A stretch of 64,000 nucleotides of DNA from an uncultured Prevotella sp. (GCA_946998205.1 CAMPYJ010000010.1:1-64000), one strand, 5' to 3'; positions 27,871 to 38,558 are shown, counted from the stretch's first letter. Notes: generated by a model from the letters alone, not told the origin. Numbers and translations: made by a program.

Positions 27871-29172
27871 TTATTTCACGGTAATGAGGAAGTAATTCTT
27901 CTTTCCGCGCTGCACCAACAGGTACTTGCCGTCTATCAAGTCGTCGGCCGTGATGACCTGATCGAAGGACGAGAGCTTCTCCTTGTTGAGCGAAACGCCG
28001 CCGCCTTTCACCAGTTTCCGCATCTCACCCTTGCTTGGGAACATGTCCATTCCCTCCTGATTGAAAAGTTCTACGGCCGCGGAACCCAACTGCTCCTTGC
28101 CAATCTCGTATTGCGGAACTCCATTGAAGACGTCAAGGAATGTGGCCTCGTCAAGCTTTCGAAGGCTCTCCTTGGTGGCTTTTCCAAACAAAATGTTGCT
28201 GGCTTCAATGGCCATGTCCAAGTCTTCCCGAGAATGAACCATCACCGTCACCTCCTCAGCCAAACGCTTTTGAAGAATACGGCGGCCGGGATCTTGCTGA
28301 TGTTCGGCCACAAGCGCCTCGATGGTCTCACGGTCCAAGGATGTGAATATCTTGATGTATTTCTCCGCATCATCATCACTAACGTTCAACCAGAATTGAT
28401 AGAACGCATACGGTGTTGTGCGGTTTCTGTCCAACCAGATGTTACCGTTCTCCGTCTTGCCGAACTTTTTCCCGTCAGCCTTCGTGATCAGGGGGCACGT
28501 CAGGCAGTAAGCATTCTCCTCAGCGCCCAGGGTTCGGCGAATCAACTCAGTGCCCGTCGTCATGTTTCCCCATTGGTCGTTGCCGCCAAGTTGCAGTTTG
28601 ATACCATGCTTCTGATAGAGATGAAGGAAATCATAGCCCTGCAACAGCTGGTAAGTGAACTCGGTAAACGACAGGCCATCGCTGGCTTCACCGTTCAAGC
28701 GCTTCTTCACACTGTCCTTAGCCATCATATAGTTCACGGTAATGTGCTTGCCTACCTCGCGTGCGAAGTCAAGGAAAGTGAAGTCTTTCATCCAGTCATA
28801 GTTGTTCACCAGCTCGGCTTTGTTGGGTGTGTCACCATCAAAGTCGAGGAATTTGGACACTTGTTGCTTGATAGCCTCTTGATTATGGTATAAAGTGTCA
28901 GCGTCCAAAAGGTTGCGTTCCAAGCTCTTTCCCGACGGATCGCCAATCATTCCCGTCGCTCCGCCCAGCAGCAAATAGGGCTTGTGCCCACATCTTTGCA
29001 GGTGACGGAGCATCATGATGCCACACAAGTGGCCGATATGCAAGGAGTCGGCCGTTGGGTCGGTGCCCAAATAAGCCGACACGGTTTCTTTTTCAAGCAG
29101 CTCTTCGGTGCCTGGCATCATCTGCGCTAACATGCCACGCCATTTCAGTTCTTCAACAAAGTTCTTTGTCAT
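27871..29172 (-). CDS. tyrS: Tyrosine-tRNA ligase
   Basis: Charges tRNA-Tyr. The 433-residue class I synthetase has HIGH within [14 protein letters not shown] near residue 40, the tyrosine-binding [25 protein letters not shown], the KMSKS variant KFGKT near residue 230, and a C-terminal S4 RNA-binding domain ([17 protein letters not shown]). It is the last gene of the metK-DUF4271-hemD-rnpA-yidD-tyrS run. No T-box leader is seen. Confidence 0.97.
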   Translation of the reverse strand: MTKNFVEELKWRGMLAQMMPGTEELLEKETVSAYLGTDPTADSLHIGHLCGIMMLRHLQRCGHKPYLLLGGATGMIGDPSGKSLERNLLDADTLYHNQEAIKQQVSKFLDFDGDTPNKAELVNNYDWMKDFTFLDFAREVGKHITVNYMMAKDSVKKRLNGEASDGLSFTEFTYQLLQGYDFLHLYQKHGIKLQLGGNDQWGNMTTGTELIRRTLGAEENAYCLTCPLITKADGKKFGKTENGNIWLDRNRTTPYAFYQFWLNVSDDDAEKYIKIFTSLDRETIEALVAEHQQDPGRRILQKRLAEEVTVMVHSREDLDMAIEASNILFGKATKESLRKLDEATFLDVFNGVPQYEIGKEQLGSAAVELFNQEGMDMFPSKGEMRKLVKGGGVSLNKEKLSSFDQVITADDLIDGKYLLVQRGKKNYFLITVK

Positions 29173-29233
29173 CGAATCAAATTTATATTTTTCGTTTGTA
29201 TTATGAAGCTGGGGCCTCTACTCAAAGAGAAAC

Positions 29234-29485
29234 TTACGGTACCGGATCATATCCGCTACCACCCCACGGATTACATCGTAAGATGCGCCACACGGCCAAC
29301 GCCAGCCCCTTGAACGGTCCATGCTTGATGATGGCCTGCCGCGCATATTCCGAACATGTCGGTGTGAATCGGCAAGACGGGGGCGTGTAAGGCGTGATGA
29401 ATCTCTGATAGAACAAGATGGGAGCCAGCAAGACTACTTGAAGAATCCGCATCACGACGCGACTTACAGACTTGAGAGCACTCAC
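29234..29485 (-). CDS. yidD: Membrane protein insertion efficiency factor YidD
   Basis: The 83-residue protein helps YidC-dependent membrane insertion. Family signatures are [27 protein letters not shown] and [21 protein letters not shown]. Its start overlaps the rnpA stop by four bases (ATGA), so translation is probably coupled, as is usual for the rnpA-yidD pair. Confidence 0.95.
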   Translation of the reverse strand: MSALKSVSRVVMRILQVVLLAPILFYQRFITPYTPPSCRFTPTCSEYARQAIIKHGPFKGLALAVWRILRCNPWGGSGYDPVP

Positions 29486-29895
29486 AGTTTATCAGCTATT
29501 CGTTTCAACAACACCTGCATGCTTCGCATCACGGTATCCGTATCATGAAGCTCATCAGACAACCATATAAAGCCCAACAGCAGCTGACGATTGGGCGAAT
29601 CTGACATGAACGGTGCCACAATCCCTTTGTTCAGCCGGTATGCCTCACGCACCTGTCGCTTCACGCGGTTGCGTTTGACGGCTCGCTTGAAGTGCCTTTT
29701 CGACACGCTCACCATCATCCTGACGGGCACTTCATGCCGCAAGTCACGGTGAGACTGTTCGGTCAGCAAATAGACAACCCTTAATGGAAACACCGAAAAG
29801 GATTTGCTTTTGCCTCCGGTGAAGAGCTTTTCCAGCAGAGTTCTACCGCATATCCGCTCCCACTTGCTGAGTTTAAAAGGCCTAACGGTGGGCAA
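29482..29895 (-). CDS. rnpA: Ribonuclease P protein component
   Basis: The protein subunit of RNase P, which trims tRNA 5' ends. The 137 residues contain [21 protein letters not shown] and the RNR box [20 protein letters not shown] near residue 70. It overlaps yidD by four bases and sits 8 nt after hemD. Confidence 0.94.
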   Translation of the reverse strand: MPTVRPFKLSKWERICGRTLLEKLFTGGKSKSFSVFPLRVVYLLTEQSHRDLRHEVPVRMMVSVSKRHFKRAVKRNRVKRQVREAYRLNKGIVAPFMSDSPNRQLLLGFIWLSDELHDTDTVMRSMQVLLKRIADKL

Positions 29896-29903
29896 TTGAC
29901 TTC

Positions 29904-30653
29904 TTATTTTTGATATTTTTTCAGATAAGCCCTCAAGGCTCCCGTCATGGAAGGATTGTCTTGATCGGGCGCCTGCAAGTCCAATCTAAACCCTTCTGCC
30001 GCAACAGCCTTGCATGTCGCAGGCCCGAAGGCGCCAATCTTGATGTCCCCTTGCTCAAAGTGGGGCATGTTTTGCTGCAATGCCTTCACGCCCGTAGGAC
30101 TGAAGAAGATGATCATGTCGTAATCAAACGTCTTCACTTCCTCTTCCGTCATGTCGTTGCTCACCGTTCGGTACATCACGCACTCGGTATGCTTGAGCTT
30201 CTTCGCGTCCAATAATGTCTTGAGGTCGTCGTTGTGAACACTACTCATGGGAACGAGATACTTCTCGGCTTTATGCTTGACCATCAGCGGAACCAGGTCG
30301 GCTATCTTGCCACTCGTGCCAAAAAACACCTTGCGTTTACGATACTGTACATATTTCTGTATGTAGAGCGCGATGGTCTCAATGACGCAGAAGTACTTCA
30401 TGTCCTCCGGTATGGTGATGCGCAGCTCCTTGGCCAGCGTGAAAAAATGGTCTATCGCATGGCGGGAAGTGAACACGACAGCCGAATGTTCGAGGATGTT
30501 AACACGCTGCTTGCGGAATTCCTTCGCAGAGAGTCCCTCCACCTTGAAGAAAGGTCGGAACACACACTTCACACCGTATTCTTTCTCAATATCATAATAC
30601 GGCGACTTCTCACTTGTTGGTTGCGGTTGCGATACTAAGATTTTTTTGACCAT
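29904..30653 (-). CDS. hemD: Uroporphyrinogen-III synthase
   Basis: Closes hydroxymethylbilane to uroporphyrinogen III in tetrapyrrole synthesis. The 249-residue protein has the two-lobed HemD pattern: VVFTSRHAIDHFF near residue 58, and DMIIFFSPTGVKALQ followed by IGAFGPATCKAVAAEGF near residues 180-220. HemD is poorly conserved in sequence, but these blocks and the conserved Bacteroidota gene neighbourhood support the call. It begins 7 nt after DUF4271. Confidence 0.9.
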   Translation of the reverse strand: MVKKILVSQPQPTSEKSPYYDIEKEYGVKCVFRPFFKVEGLSAKEFRKQRVNILEHSAVVFTSRHAIDHFFTLAKELRITIPEDMKYFCVIETIALYIQKYVQYRKRKVFFGTSGKIADLVPLMVKHKAEKYLVPMSSVHNDDLKTLLDAKKLKHTECVMYRTVSNDMTEEEVKTFDYDMIIFFSPTGVKALQQNMPHFEQGDIKIGAFGPATCKAVAAEGFRLDLQAPDQDNPSMTGALRAYLKKYQK

Positions 30654-30660
30654 CTGTGTC

Positions 30661-31683
30661 CTAAAAATTTATTTTAAAATGATTGTTTGCCAATCCAAAA
30701 ACACCCCACAGGGCGAGCATTGGAATGATTTCAAGCGCACAAAAGTACAAAATTATTTGCAGAAACGCCCCCGCCTGACGGAAAAAGATGGCATACGCCT
30801 TATAGAGTGTAAGCAATTTTATCAACACGATGACGACAGCCGCGTATATGACTGCGCTTTTCATCGAGACGTCGAAATAGGACAACAACATGACGATGGG
30901 GAACAACGCCACGCCTTCCACCGACACCAGGAACAACCGTGCCCTCATCCATTGTTCGTTTTTTTCCCTGTCGAAGAACACCCAGTTGACGAAAGCGTAG
31001 GCCAAGGTCTTGGCCATGAAATACAAAACGATAGCCGCGGTATAAATGCCAATAATCTGATAGTACTCCAGGACGAAGATATCGGTCACATAGGTGCGTG
31101 AGTAGAAGAAGAACAAGAGAGCCGACAGCAGGCACGACTGAAAGACGAAAAAGAGCTGGAACCGTATTTCCTCGCCCGTTTCCGTGATTTCCGTCGTCCG
31201 TCCGCGCGGCTGATAAAAGAAGGTCTTGACCTGCTTTTCCAAGAAGCGCTTAGACCTTGAAAAGGCGAGCATGGCCAGTATGAAGCAGCCGAGCAGCACG
31301 CCTGTAATCAGGTTGTCACCCGACACCGTGTACGGAACAGGGTCGCCGGCCACTCCCACGCGCCCTCCGTTCAGCTCAGGATGGAACAGTGAGTCATTCG
31401 AAAAGAACGACTCCCTGTAATATTGCGGCAAGGTGACGTTGCGAAAGCTCTTCCCTACCGGCTGCCCCGGCAAGTGAAGGGTGTCCGGCATCTGGCTCCA
31501 ACAGACTCTGCGGGGCTTGACATGAGCCTGGATGGCCGAGTCTTGCTGGGCCGGAGTGGCGTTTTTGGGCAACCACTTCAGCACCTGCGCCGGCGTGGGC
31601 TGCTTGGTCCGCTGCGACGCAGACGACGCGGCGCGCGGGGTTTCGGCAGCGACGGACTGCGAGAGAGTGTCGGCCTGCAACAT
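30661..31683 (-). CDS. DUF4271 family membrane protein
   Basis: A 340-residue protein with a Ser/Pro/Gln-rich N-terminal half (about residues 1-120) and at least six hydrophobic helices after residue 130 (LITGVLLGCFILAMLAFS onward). It belongs to DUF4271, a Bacteroidota family of unknown function found beside hemD. Its start codon directly abuts the metK stop (TAAATG). The low-complexity N-terminus makes the exact start less certain. Confidence 0.82.
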   Translation of the reverse strand: MLQADTLSQSVAAETPRAASSASQRTKQPTPAQVLKWLPKNATPAQQDSAIQAHVKPRRVCWSQMPDTLHLPGQPVGKSFRNVTLPQYYRESFFSNDSLFHPELNGGRVGVAGDPVPYTVSGDNLITGVLLGCFILAMLAFSRSKRFLEKQVKTFFYQPRGRTTEITETGEEIRFQLFFVFQSCLLSALLFFFYSRTYVTDIFVLEYYQIIGIYTAAIVLYFMAKTLAYAFVNWVFFDREKNEQWMRARLFLVSVEGVALFPIVMLLSYFDVSMKSAVIYAAVVIVLIKLLTLYKAYAIFFRQAGAFLQIILYFCALEIIPMLALWGVFGLANNHFKINF

Positions 31684-32946
31684 TTACCCTTTGATGCCGA
31701 AGGCCCGTTTGATGCGTTCCACGTCGTCCAGCTTCTCCCAAGTGAAAAGCTCCACCTTCATGACTTTCTTCTCATGATAACGACTTTCAAACGTTTTTTC
31801 CTTCACCTCGCACCGCCGTCCCATGTGTCCGTAGGCCGCCGTCTCGAAGTAAATGGGGTTGCGAAGGCCGAACCTCTTCTCGATGGCTTTCGGCCGGAGG
31901 TCGTACATCTCACCTATCTTCCGGGCTATCTCGCCATCCGTCATCCCCACTTTGCCCCGTCCGTATGTGTTCACATAGACATTGATGGGCTTGGCCTCGC
32001 CGATGGCATAGCTAACCTGCACCAGCACCTCGTCTGACACGCCCGCCGCAACCATGTTCTTGGCGATATGACGCGCCGCGTATGCCGCCGAACGGTCTAC
32101 CTTACTGGGGTCCTTACCCGAGAACGCTCCGCCGCCGTGCGCCCCTTTACCACCGTATGTATCTACGATAATCTTCCTTCCGGTGAGCCCGGTGTCGCCG
32201 TGAGGCCCGCCGATGACGAACTTTCCCGTAGGATTCACATAATACAAGATGTCATCATCGAACAGCGCGCGCGTCTTGTCGTCACACGCAGCCTTCACGC
32301 GGGGCATGAGAATGTTGAGCACGTCGGCCTTGATCTTGGCCAGCATGCGGTCGTCGTCACTGTCAAACTCGTCGTGCTGCGTGCTCACCACAATGGTGTG
32401 GATGCGGCGGGGCGTGTGGTCGTCGTTGTACTCTATCGTAACCTGGCTCTTCGAGTCGGGGCGAAGATACGTCATCTCCTTGCCTTCTTTCCGGATGTCT
32501 GCCAAAACTCGCATGATGAGGTGAGCCAAATCAAGCGACACCGGCATGTAGTTTTCTGTTTCGTTGATGGCATAACCGAACATCATGCCTTGGTCTCCGG
32601 CGCCCTGTTCGTCCTCATTGGCACGATTCACCCCACGGTCAATGTCGTCACTCTGCTCGTGAATGGCCGTCATGATGCCACACGAATCACCGTCAAACTG
32701 ATATTCCGACTTGGTGTAACCTATCTTCTTGATGGTTTTGCGCGCGATGGTCTGCAGGTCAACGTATTCTTTGGAGCGCACCTCACCCATGATGACCACC
32801 TGCCCGGTGGTCACGAAAGTCTCGATGGCGCAATGCGCGTCGCGGTCGTAAGCCAAAAACTGATCAAGCAAAGCGTCTGAAATCTGGTCAGCAACTTTGT
32901 CCGGATGTCCCTCTGAAACTGATTCTGATGAAAATAAATAGGCCAT
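31684..32946 (-). CDS. metK: S-adenosylmethionine synthase
   Basis: Makes SAM from methionine and ATP. The start is [21 protein letters not shown] at 32946, because a promoter at 32977-32984 and family alignment exclude the longer frame to 32997. The 420-residue enzyme shows [10 protein letters not shown] near residue 120 and the loop [20 protein letters not shown] near residue 275. It is the first gene of the operon. Confidence 0.97.
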   Translation of the reverse strand: MAYLFSSESVSEGHPDKVADQISDALLDQFLAYDRDAHCAIETFVTTGQVVIMGEVRSKEYVDLQTIARKTIKKIGYTKSEYQFDGDSCGIMTAIHEQSDDIDRGVNRANEDEQGAGDQGMMFGYAINETENYMPVSLDLAHLIMRVLADIRKEGKEMTYLRPDSKSQVTIEYNDDHTPRRIHTIVVSTQHDEFDSDDDRMLAKIKADVLNILMPRVKAACDDKTRALFDDDILYYVNPTGKFVIGGPHGDTGLTGRKIIVDTYGGKGAHGGGAFSGKDPSKVDRSAAYAARHIAKNMVAAGVSDEVLVQVSYAIGEAKPINVYVNTYGRGKVGMTDGEIARKIGEMYDLRPKAIEKRFGLRNPIYFETAAYGHMGRRCEVKEKTFESRYHEKKVMKVELFTWEKLDDVERIKRAFGIKG

Positions 32947-32976
32947 ATCTATGATTCTTGTTGTATGTTGAACGTG

Positions 32977-32984
32977 CAAAGTTA
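32977..32984 (-). promoter_or_regulatory. Promoter element (-7) of metK
   Basis: TAACTTTG on the minus strand. The -33 TTTG is not obvious. The implied leader is about 25 nt, too short for a SAM riboswitch. Confidence 0.5.
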
Positions 32985-33694
32985 GCAAAAAAAACACAAT
33001 CTGTCACGCATCTGCTTTATTTTAACTCCTTCGCGGCTTTCGCGCATTTTCAGCCAACGGAACCAACCCGCAACCGTCCGTTCACCTGAAGGCTCCATGC
33101 TTTCACGCCCGTGAACCGTGCGCCTGTGGACTGCGCTGCTTACACTTTTTGTCCTAAAAAAGTGCCTGTAAAACGGCCTGTGTAAAATGGTGAAATAGAA
33201 AAATTAACTATGCTTACAGGATGCATCAATGGGGTAAAAAGCGAAGAAAACCGATATATTCGACTTAAAACATCGCAATTGACGGCCTATTTGCATGCGT
33301 TTGGGCTCTCATTCACATGGGTTTGCAGCATTAAAGCATTGCTGTTGCAAGCCAATCTCAACGCTTTTGCACAAAAAACAGGCGTCAAAAAGGATTGAAA
33401 AGCCGATAATTCCACACAACGAATTGATACACATAGGATTACAGAACCACCTCATATTTCCCGTATTTACAACAAGCAGGGATGTTGTTGGCAAATACGC
33501 CAAAGGTGAAGGGGTGTTTGTCAAGAAAAAGGACAATTGAAATTCTGCTTTGAGTATGGATGTTTCGGTTCTGTATGATGAAACGGTTACGGTGCCGTAG
33601 GGGCGTGATGGCGGGCGGAACGTGATGAATTACACCTCTACGCTTGGTCCGCCTTTTGATGTGTCCGCAGCGTAACATACTGTTACCTGCCACA
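32985..33694. other. Gene-free region between metK and the M16 peptidase
   Basis: No supported ORF or RNA gene is seen over about 700 bases. It contains the 22-bp-period repeats at 33277-33364. Sequence beyond them has only short, unconvincing frames. Confidence 0.55.
33277..33364 (-). repeat. Four 22-bp-period repeat units
   Basis: On the minus strand, four consecutive 22-base units occupy the complements of 33343-33364, 33321-33342, 33299-33320 and 33277-33298. The first begins GCGTTGAGATTGGC, close to the unit at 46168; the others are more diverged but keep the 22-base register. Confidence 0.5.
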
Positions 33695-33736
33695 AAGAAA
33701 ATTGCCATTGAACTATTGATCAAGTTCAATGGCAAT
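33695..33736 (-). terminator. Terminator of the M16 peptidase gene
   Basis: ATTGCCATTGAAC at 33701-33713 pairs perfectly with GTTCAATGGCAAT at 33724-33736 (13 bp, 10-nt loop). On the minus strand it is followed by TTTTCTTT, a good intrinsic terminator about 70 nt past the stop codon. Confidence 0.8.
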
Positions 33737-33762
33737 ACCTGTGAACAAACAAGCTAACCACT

Positions 33763-33783
33763 CCCCTCCCTTTTGGGGAGGGG
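33763..33783. repeat. GC-rich palindrome near the M16 stop
   Basis: CCCCTCCC at 33763-33770 pairs with GGGAGGGG at 33776-33783, followed by GTTGGGGGTGAGG. G/C-rich palindromes of this sort are common in Bacteroidota intergenic DNA; no function is assigned. Confidence 0.5.
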
Positions 33784-33807
33784 TTGGGGGTGAGGCTACC
33801 CTACTTC

Positions 33808-36630
33808 TTACTTCTTTTCTTCCGGCAACATGGTTACCGAGATGTAGTTTCCGGCCTTCAAGAATTCTTTCATAAAGGCGGCGATGGTCTGTGGTGTCTG
33901 TGCGCTAATCACCTTTTTATAATCAGTGTACGAGTCAATACCGTGCTTACGATACAAATCCACCACACCATTCCAATAACGATTGGTCTTAGCCACATCA
34001 TCCGCCTGCTTCAGCATCACGGCCTTCACCTTGTCAACCATCGAAGCGTCCACCGTCTTGGCAAGCTCTCGCACGGCGCTCTCCATGATGCTCAGGGCCA
34101 GATCCTTCTTCTCTGGCTTCATGGGGCAAACGCCCAATAATTGAATCACATGATAATCATCGTCGATGGTTGCCGCACCTTGTGCCCCGCACGAGTAGGC
34201 CGCACTCGCATCCTCACGAATCTTCTGCAAATAAACCATCGACAACACCTGTCCGGCGATGGAAGCTTTGACATCATTCTCCACAGTGTAAGGCATGTCT
34301 TCGTTGTACCATATCTTATAAGCCGTTGACTTTGGTGTTTCCATCTTGCGCTTGAAGGTGTTGTCTATCTTGCCTTTCTGCAGGAAGGTGACGCGGTGCC
34401 CCTTCACAATCTTCTTCTGCGAGGGCAGACTGGCAATGTATTGACAAATCAATGGTCGGATGGCAGCCTCGTCATAGTTTCCAATGAGGGTGAACGTCCA
34501 TGCTGCCGCATTGGCCGTCTGCTCCTTGGCCATGGCCAAGATACGGTCATACGAAACGTTTGGCAAGTCTTCTTCCTTAACGGGAGCCAACCTGGGATTG
34601 TGCCCGTACATCGTCGCCGTGAGCGAATCAGAGAGGGCCACCTCCGGCGAGAGCGCGCGGTTCTTGAGGCTCACCTTGTACTGATTGATGAGGTTGTCGT
34701 ACGACTTCTGGTCCTTATTGATGCCAGTGAAGTAGAGATACAGCATTTGCAGCATCGTTTCTACGTCCTTGGGCGTGGATGACCCCGACGCCATGGCTTT
34801 CTTAAAGCCCAGCGACAGGTCGACGCCGGCAATCTTACCAGCCAGGGCTTTCTGCAGCTCGGTCAGCGAGAATTGTCCCAGTCCGCTGTTCCCAATCACG
34901 TCATTAAACATCTTGGCGTTGAGATAATCCTTCTTTCCATACAGGGAAGAGCCTCCAAGGCCCTCTGCCGACAACAGCACCTCATCCTTCTTCAGGTCGG
35001 TATGCTTGAGCACGACCGTCGCGCCGTTAGACAGTTTCAGCTCCGTGTATCCCAACTTGTCGTTTTTCTTCTCACTCTTGATTTTTCCGGGTTTGGGCTT
35101 TTTCGTAATCAGCGGCTCGTTCTTCACCTTGTCAACGTATGCCGTCACCTGTTGTCGCTTGGCTGTTTGTAGAGCGGCGAGCAGTTCTTGCCGGGTTGGA
35201 TAGGCGGCGCCCTCTTTCTCGTTGTTGAAGTTTATAATCACGACGTTGCTGTCGTTCTTGGGAATCAGCTGTTTCATGTATTCGTTCACCGCATCAACGG
35301 GAATGGCGGGAACCATCTGCTTCATCAGTTGATAAGTGTAATCGATGGACGGCATGGGCTCGTTGGTCAAGAAATAACCCAGGCATTCGTTGAAGAACTG
35401 CGTGTTCTTGCGCTTGTCCTTGTTGCTGTATGCCTTGTCCAAGCTACTCAACAGGTTCGCTTTATACCGGGCGTATTCAGTCGGAGTGAATCCAAACTCG
35501 GCTGCGCGGCGCGCTTCTACCACAACCGCGGTGAGCGAGGCGGCAAGTTGCGAGGGGTCTTTGGGCTGGGCGAAAAGACTGAACGCGTCTTTCGTCTTGG
35601 CGAAAATATAATTTCCGTCACTGGCTTCAGCACCCACATACGGGCAACCTGTCTTTTGTGCTGCTTCGGTATAGCGATTGTTCAGCATGTTGAGTGCGGC
35701 TCCTTTCAAATAACCATAGACGATATATTCAACGGAATTTTTCAACGAGTCGGGGTACGTATCGTGCTTGAACATCACTTGTACGTTGTTGGTTCGCTGC
35801 TCTTTATCCTTGTCAATGATGACGATAGGCTCGGCAGTGTCGGGCACTGGCTCATCAAGCACAGGAGCTTGGTGGGCTGGGTTCTTGATACCTCCAAAGA
35901 GTTTCTTGATCATCGCCTCGGTATGGTTTACGTCTACGTCACCAATCACGATGATGCCTTGGTTGGATGGATGATACCATTTCTCGTAATAGTCGCGCAA
36001 TTCCTGTGGCTTGAAGTTGTCTACGACACTCATCAAGCCAATGGGATAACGCACGCCGTACTTACTTCCGGGATACAGCTTGGGTAGATTGCGCTCAAAC
36101 ATGCGGCTCTCTGCGCTGGTACGCAGTCGCCATTCCTCATGTATCACGCCACGCTCCTTGTCTATCTCCTTCGGGTCGAGTGTCAACCCCGTAGACCAAT
36201 CGCGCAATATCAGCAAGCAAGAGTCGAGCGCACTCTGTCGGGTGGTGGGCACGTTGTCAATGTTGTAAACCGTTTGGTCGATGGACGTGTAAGCATTGAG
36301 GTCGCTTCCAAACTCCACACCAATGGAGCGCAGATACTCAATCAGGTCGTTGCCTTTGAAGTGATCGCTGCCATTGAACGCCATGTGCTCCAGGAAATGC
36401 GCCAGTCCTCGCTGGCTCTCATCCTCTTGAATGGACCCCACCTTCTGCGCAATGTAAAAGTTTGCACGGTGTTCGGGCCAGTTGTTGTAGCGAATAAAAT
36501 AAGTGAGACCATTGTCAAGCTTACCTATTCGCACGGCAGTGTCTACCGGTACGGGCGGCATCTGCATCTGGGCATGCAACATACCTGCGCACAACAGGAG
36601 CAATGCGCTGAAAAGATGTCTGATTTTCAT
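33808..36630 (-). CDS. M16 family (pitrilysin/insulinase-type) zinc metallopeptidase
   Basis: A 940-residue secreted peptidase. A signal peptide (MKIRHLFSALLLLCAGMLHAQ) precedes the first M16 domain, with the inverted zinc motif HFLEH in GLAHFLEHMAFNG near residue 80. The distal Glu lies in KEIDKERGVIHEEW. Two further M16 domains follow, including an inactive C-terminal half. It probably degrades peptides in the periplasm. A terminator follows, and a divergent sulfatase gene lies upstream. Confidence 0.93.
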   Translation of the reverse strand: MKIRHLFSALLLLCAGMLHAQMQMPPVPVDTAVRIGKLDNGLTYFIRYNNWPEHRANFYIAQKVGSIQEDESQRGLAHFLEHMAFNGSDHFKGNDLIEYLRSIGVEFGSDLNAYTSIDQTVYNIDNVPTTRQSALDSCLLILRDWSTGLTLDPKEIDKERGVIHEEWRLRTSAESRMFERNLPKLYPGSKYGVRYPIGLMSVVDNFKPQELRDYYEKWYHPSNQGIIVIGDVDVNHTEAMIKKLFGGIKNPAHQAPVLDEPVPDTAEPIVIIDKDKEQRTNNVQVMFKHDTYPDSLKNSVEYIVYGYLKGAALNMLNNRYTEAAQKTGCPYVGAEASDGNYIFAKTKDAFSLFAQPKDPSQLAASLTAVVVEARRAAEFGFTPTEYARYKANLLSSLDKAYSNKDKRKNTQFFNECLGYFLTNEPMPSIDYTYQLMKQMVPAIPVDAVNEYMKQLIPKNDSNVVIINFNNEKEGAAYPTRQELLAALQTAKRQQVTAYVDKVKNEPLITKKPKPGKIKSEKKNDKLGYTELKLSNGATVVLKHTDLKKDEVLLSAEGLGGSSLYGKKDYLNAKMFNDVIGNSGLGQFSLTELQKALAGKIAGVDLSLGFKKAMASGSSTPKDVETMLQMLYLYFTGINKDQKSYDNLINQYKVSLKNRALSPEVALSDSLTATMYGHNPRLAPVKEEDLPNVSYDRILAMAKEQTANAAAWTFTLIGNYDEAAIRPLICQYIASLPSQKKIVKGHRVTFLQKGKIDNTFKRKMETPKSTAYKIWYNEDMPYTVENDVKASIAGQVLSMVYLQKIREDASAAYSCGAQGAATIDDDYHVIQLLGVCPMKPEKKDLALSIMESAVRELAKTVDASMVDKVKAVMLKQADDVAKTNRYWNGVVDLYRKHGIDSYTDYKKVISAQTPQTIAAFMKEFLKAGNYISVTMLPEEKK

Positions 36631-36670
36631 AAGTGAAATAATTTATAAAATGAAACTTCTTGTTTGCATG

Positions 36671-36678
36671 CAAAGATA
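36671..36678 (-). promoter_or_regulatory. Promoter element (-7) of the M16 peptidase gene
   Basis: TATCTTTG on the minus strand, about 41 nt before the start codon. No clear -33 box is seen. Confidence 0.45.
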
Positions 36679-36751
36679 GAAATTATTTGTTAAATTATCC
36701 ATCTGCCGCAGGAAAGAAAATGATATTCGTATTAAAATCTCATTAAAAATG

Positions 36752-36778
36752 AATCTCAAAAATCAACTTTTTGAGATT
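36752..36778. other. AT-rich perfect hairpin in the M16/sulfatase divergent region
   Basis: AATCTCAAAAA and TTTTTGAGATT form an 11-bp perfect stem with a 5-nt loop between the two divergent promoters. It could be an operator or a terminator for upstream read-through. The rest of the 346-base region shows no gene. Confidence 0.4.
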
Positions 36779-36895
36779 TTGAACTTGTTTTTGAAATCAA
36801 TATGAAAGTGAATAAAGGAATGGAACTCGCAACACTAACGAATAGACTTATGTAAAAAAAGTGGCATCCCACTCCCGCCATACTCCATTTTTTTG

Positions 36896-36903
36896 TACAT
36901 TTG
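36896..36903 (+). promoter_or_regulatory. Promoter element (-7) of the sulfatase gene
   Basis: TACATTTG followed by a leader of about 65 nt to the start codon at 36977. No convincing -33 box is seen. Confidence 0.45.
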
Positions 36904-36976
36904 CCCGGTGAGATGAAGGTGTTTTCTTTTCATCCGTTTCCACATATTCAAATAAAAAACCTACAATTCGAGCGAT

Positions 36977-38539
36977 ATGAAACCATTAAAATTCAACGTT
37001 AGACTTCTTGTAACAGGAGTGGCAGGATGTACTATCACGGCTACCACCGCAAAGAAACCTGTCAAACCCAACATTATTTATATCATGTGCGACGACATGG
37101 GCTACGGTGACTTAGGCTGCTATGGTCAGCCGTTTATTGAGACTCCTCACATCAACCAACTCGCCACCGAGGGCATGCGGTTCACACAAGCCTATGCAGG
37201 TGCCCCTGTGAGTGCCCCTTCGCGTGCTTGCATGATGACTGGGCAGCATACTGGACACACCAAAGTACGTGGAAACGAGGAATTTTGGAAAGATGTTCCG
37301 ATGGTGAAATACGGTGAAAACGAAGACTACTCAAGGGTGGGACAGCTGCCATACGATGCCCACCACGTCATTGTACCAGAAATCTTGAAAAGCCAAGGGT
37401 ATCGGACAGGAATGTTTGGCAAATGGGCTGGAGGCTACGAAGGCTCTGAGTCGACCCCCGACAAGCGTGGCATCGATGAGTTCTTTGGTTATATTTGCCA
37501 GTTCCAGGCACACTTGTATTATCCCAACTTCCTCAACGAATACAGCCGTGAGCGTGGAGATACCGCTGTCAGTAGATTGGTGCTGGACAAAAACATCCGC
37601 TACCCCATGTCGGGCAAGCTATATTATCAACGTCCTGAATATTCTGCCGACTTGATTCATCAGCGTGCGATGGACTGGATAGATGCGCAAGACAACCAGC
37701 ATCCCTTTTTCGGGATCTTTACTTATACCCTTCCACACGCCGAATTGGTACAGCCCGACGATTCGCTATTGGCGTATTATAAGCGGAAGTTCTTTGTGGA
37801 CAAAACATGGGGCGGACAACCTCATAGCCGCTATAACGCTACCGAGCACACACACGCTCAATTTGCTGCGATGATTTCAAGGTTGGACATTTATGTGGGG
37901 CAAATCATGCAAAAGCTGAAAGAGAAGGGGTTGGAAGAGAACACCATCGTCATCTTTACGAGCGATAATGGACCTCATGAGGAAGGCGGAGCCGACCCTG
38001 CATTCTTTGGAAGAGACGGAAAATTGCGCGGTCTGAAGCGACAGTGCTACGAAGGAGGCATCCGCATTCCATTCATTGTACGGTGGCGCAACCACATTGC
38101 GGCTGGCACGGAAAGCGACTTACAAATTGCCTTTTACGACCTCATGCCTACCTTTTGCGAGCTGGTGGGAGTAAAAAACTACCAAAAACGCTATGCCAAC
38201 AAGAAACTAAAGGTGGATTATTTCGACGGAATCTCGTTCGCTCCTACGCTATTAGGACAACCACAACCTAAGAAACATGCCCATTTGTACTGGGAATTCT
38301 CTGAAACCAACCAGATTGGAGTACGCATGGGCGACTGGAAAATGGTCGTCATAAAAGGCATTCCACACCTCTACGACCTGTCCAAAGACTTACACGAAGA
38401 CCATGACGTGGCAGCCGAACACCCTGAAATTGTGCAGCGTATGACGCAAATCATTCAAGAAGAGCATGTGGACAGTTCGCTCTTTCCTGTCACACTGCCC
38501 ACAACTGCCCAAGCATCTGAACACAAAAAGCAACGGTAA
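36977..38539 (+). CDS. Ser-type S1 family sulfatase (arylsulfatase-like lipoprotein)
   Basis: A 520-residue exported sulfatase. The signal ends at a lipobox-like VAGC near residue 18. Asp pairs for calcium binding lie in IMCDDMGYGDLGCYG. The formylglycine motif SAPSR has Ser79 as the modified residue. FTSDNGPHEEGG gives the Asp-Asn pair. Because the key residue is Ser, not Cys, activation should need a radical-SAM anSME maturase, which is not in this window. Substrate cannot be read from sequence; host or algal sulfated glycans are possible. It is a stand-alone gene. Confidence 0.9.
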   Translation: MKPLKFNVRLLVTGVAGCTITATTAKKPVKPNIIYIMCDDMGYGDLGCYGQPFIETPHINQLATEGMRFTQAYAGAPVSAPSRACMMTGQHTGHTKVRGNEEFWKDVPMVKYGENEDYSRVGQLPYDAHHVIVPEILKSQGYRTGMFGKWAGGYEGSESTPDKRGIDEFFGYICQFQAHLYYPNFLNEYSRERGDTAVSRLVLDKNIRYPMSGKLYYQRPEYSADLIHQRAMDWIDAQDNQHPFFGIFTYTLPHAELVQPDDSLLAYYKRKFFVDKTWGGQPHSRYNATEHTHAQFAAMISRLDIYVGQIMQKLKEKGLEENTIVIFTSDNGPHEEGGADPAFFGRDGKLRGLKRQCYEGGIRIPFIVRWRNHIAAGTESDLQIAFYDLMPTFCELVGVKNYQKRYANKKLKVDYFDGISFAPTLLGQPQPKKHAHLYWEFSETNQIGVRMGDWKMVVIKGIPHLYDLSKDLHEDHDVAAEHPEIVQRMTQIIQEEHVDSSLFPVTLPTTAQASEHKKQR

Positions 38540-38558
38540 GTCGTTGCTCTAAACCAAC

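Noticed and set aside
32947..33010. SAM riboswitch ahead of metK
   Set aside because: The predicted leader is only about 25 nt and shows no riboswitch-like stems.
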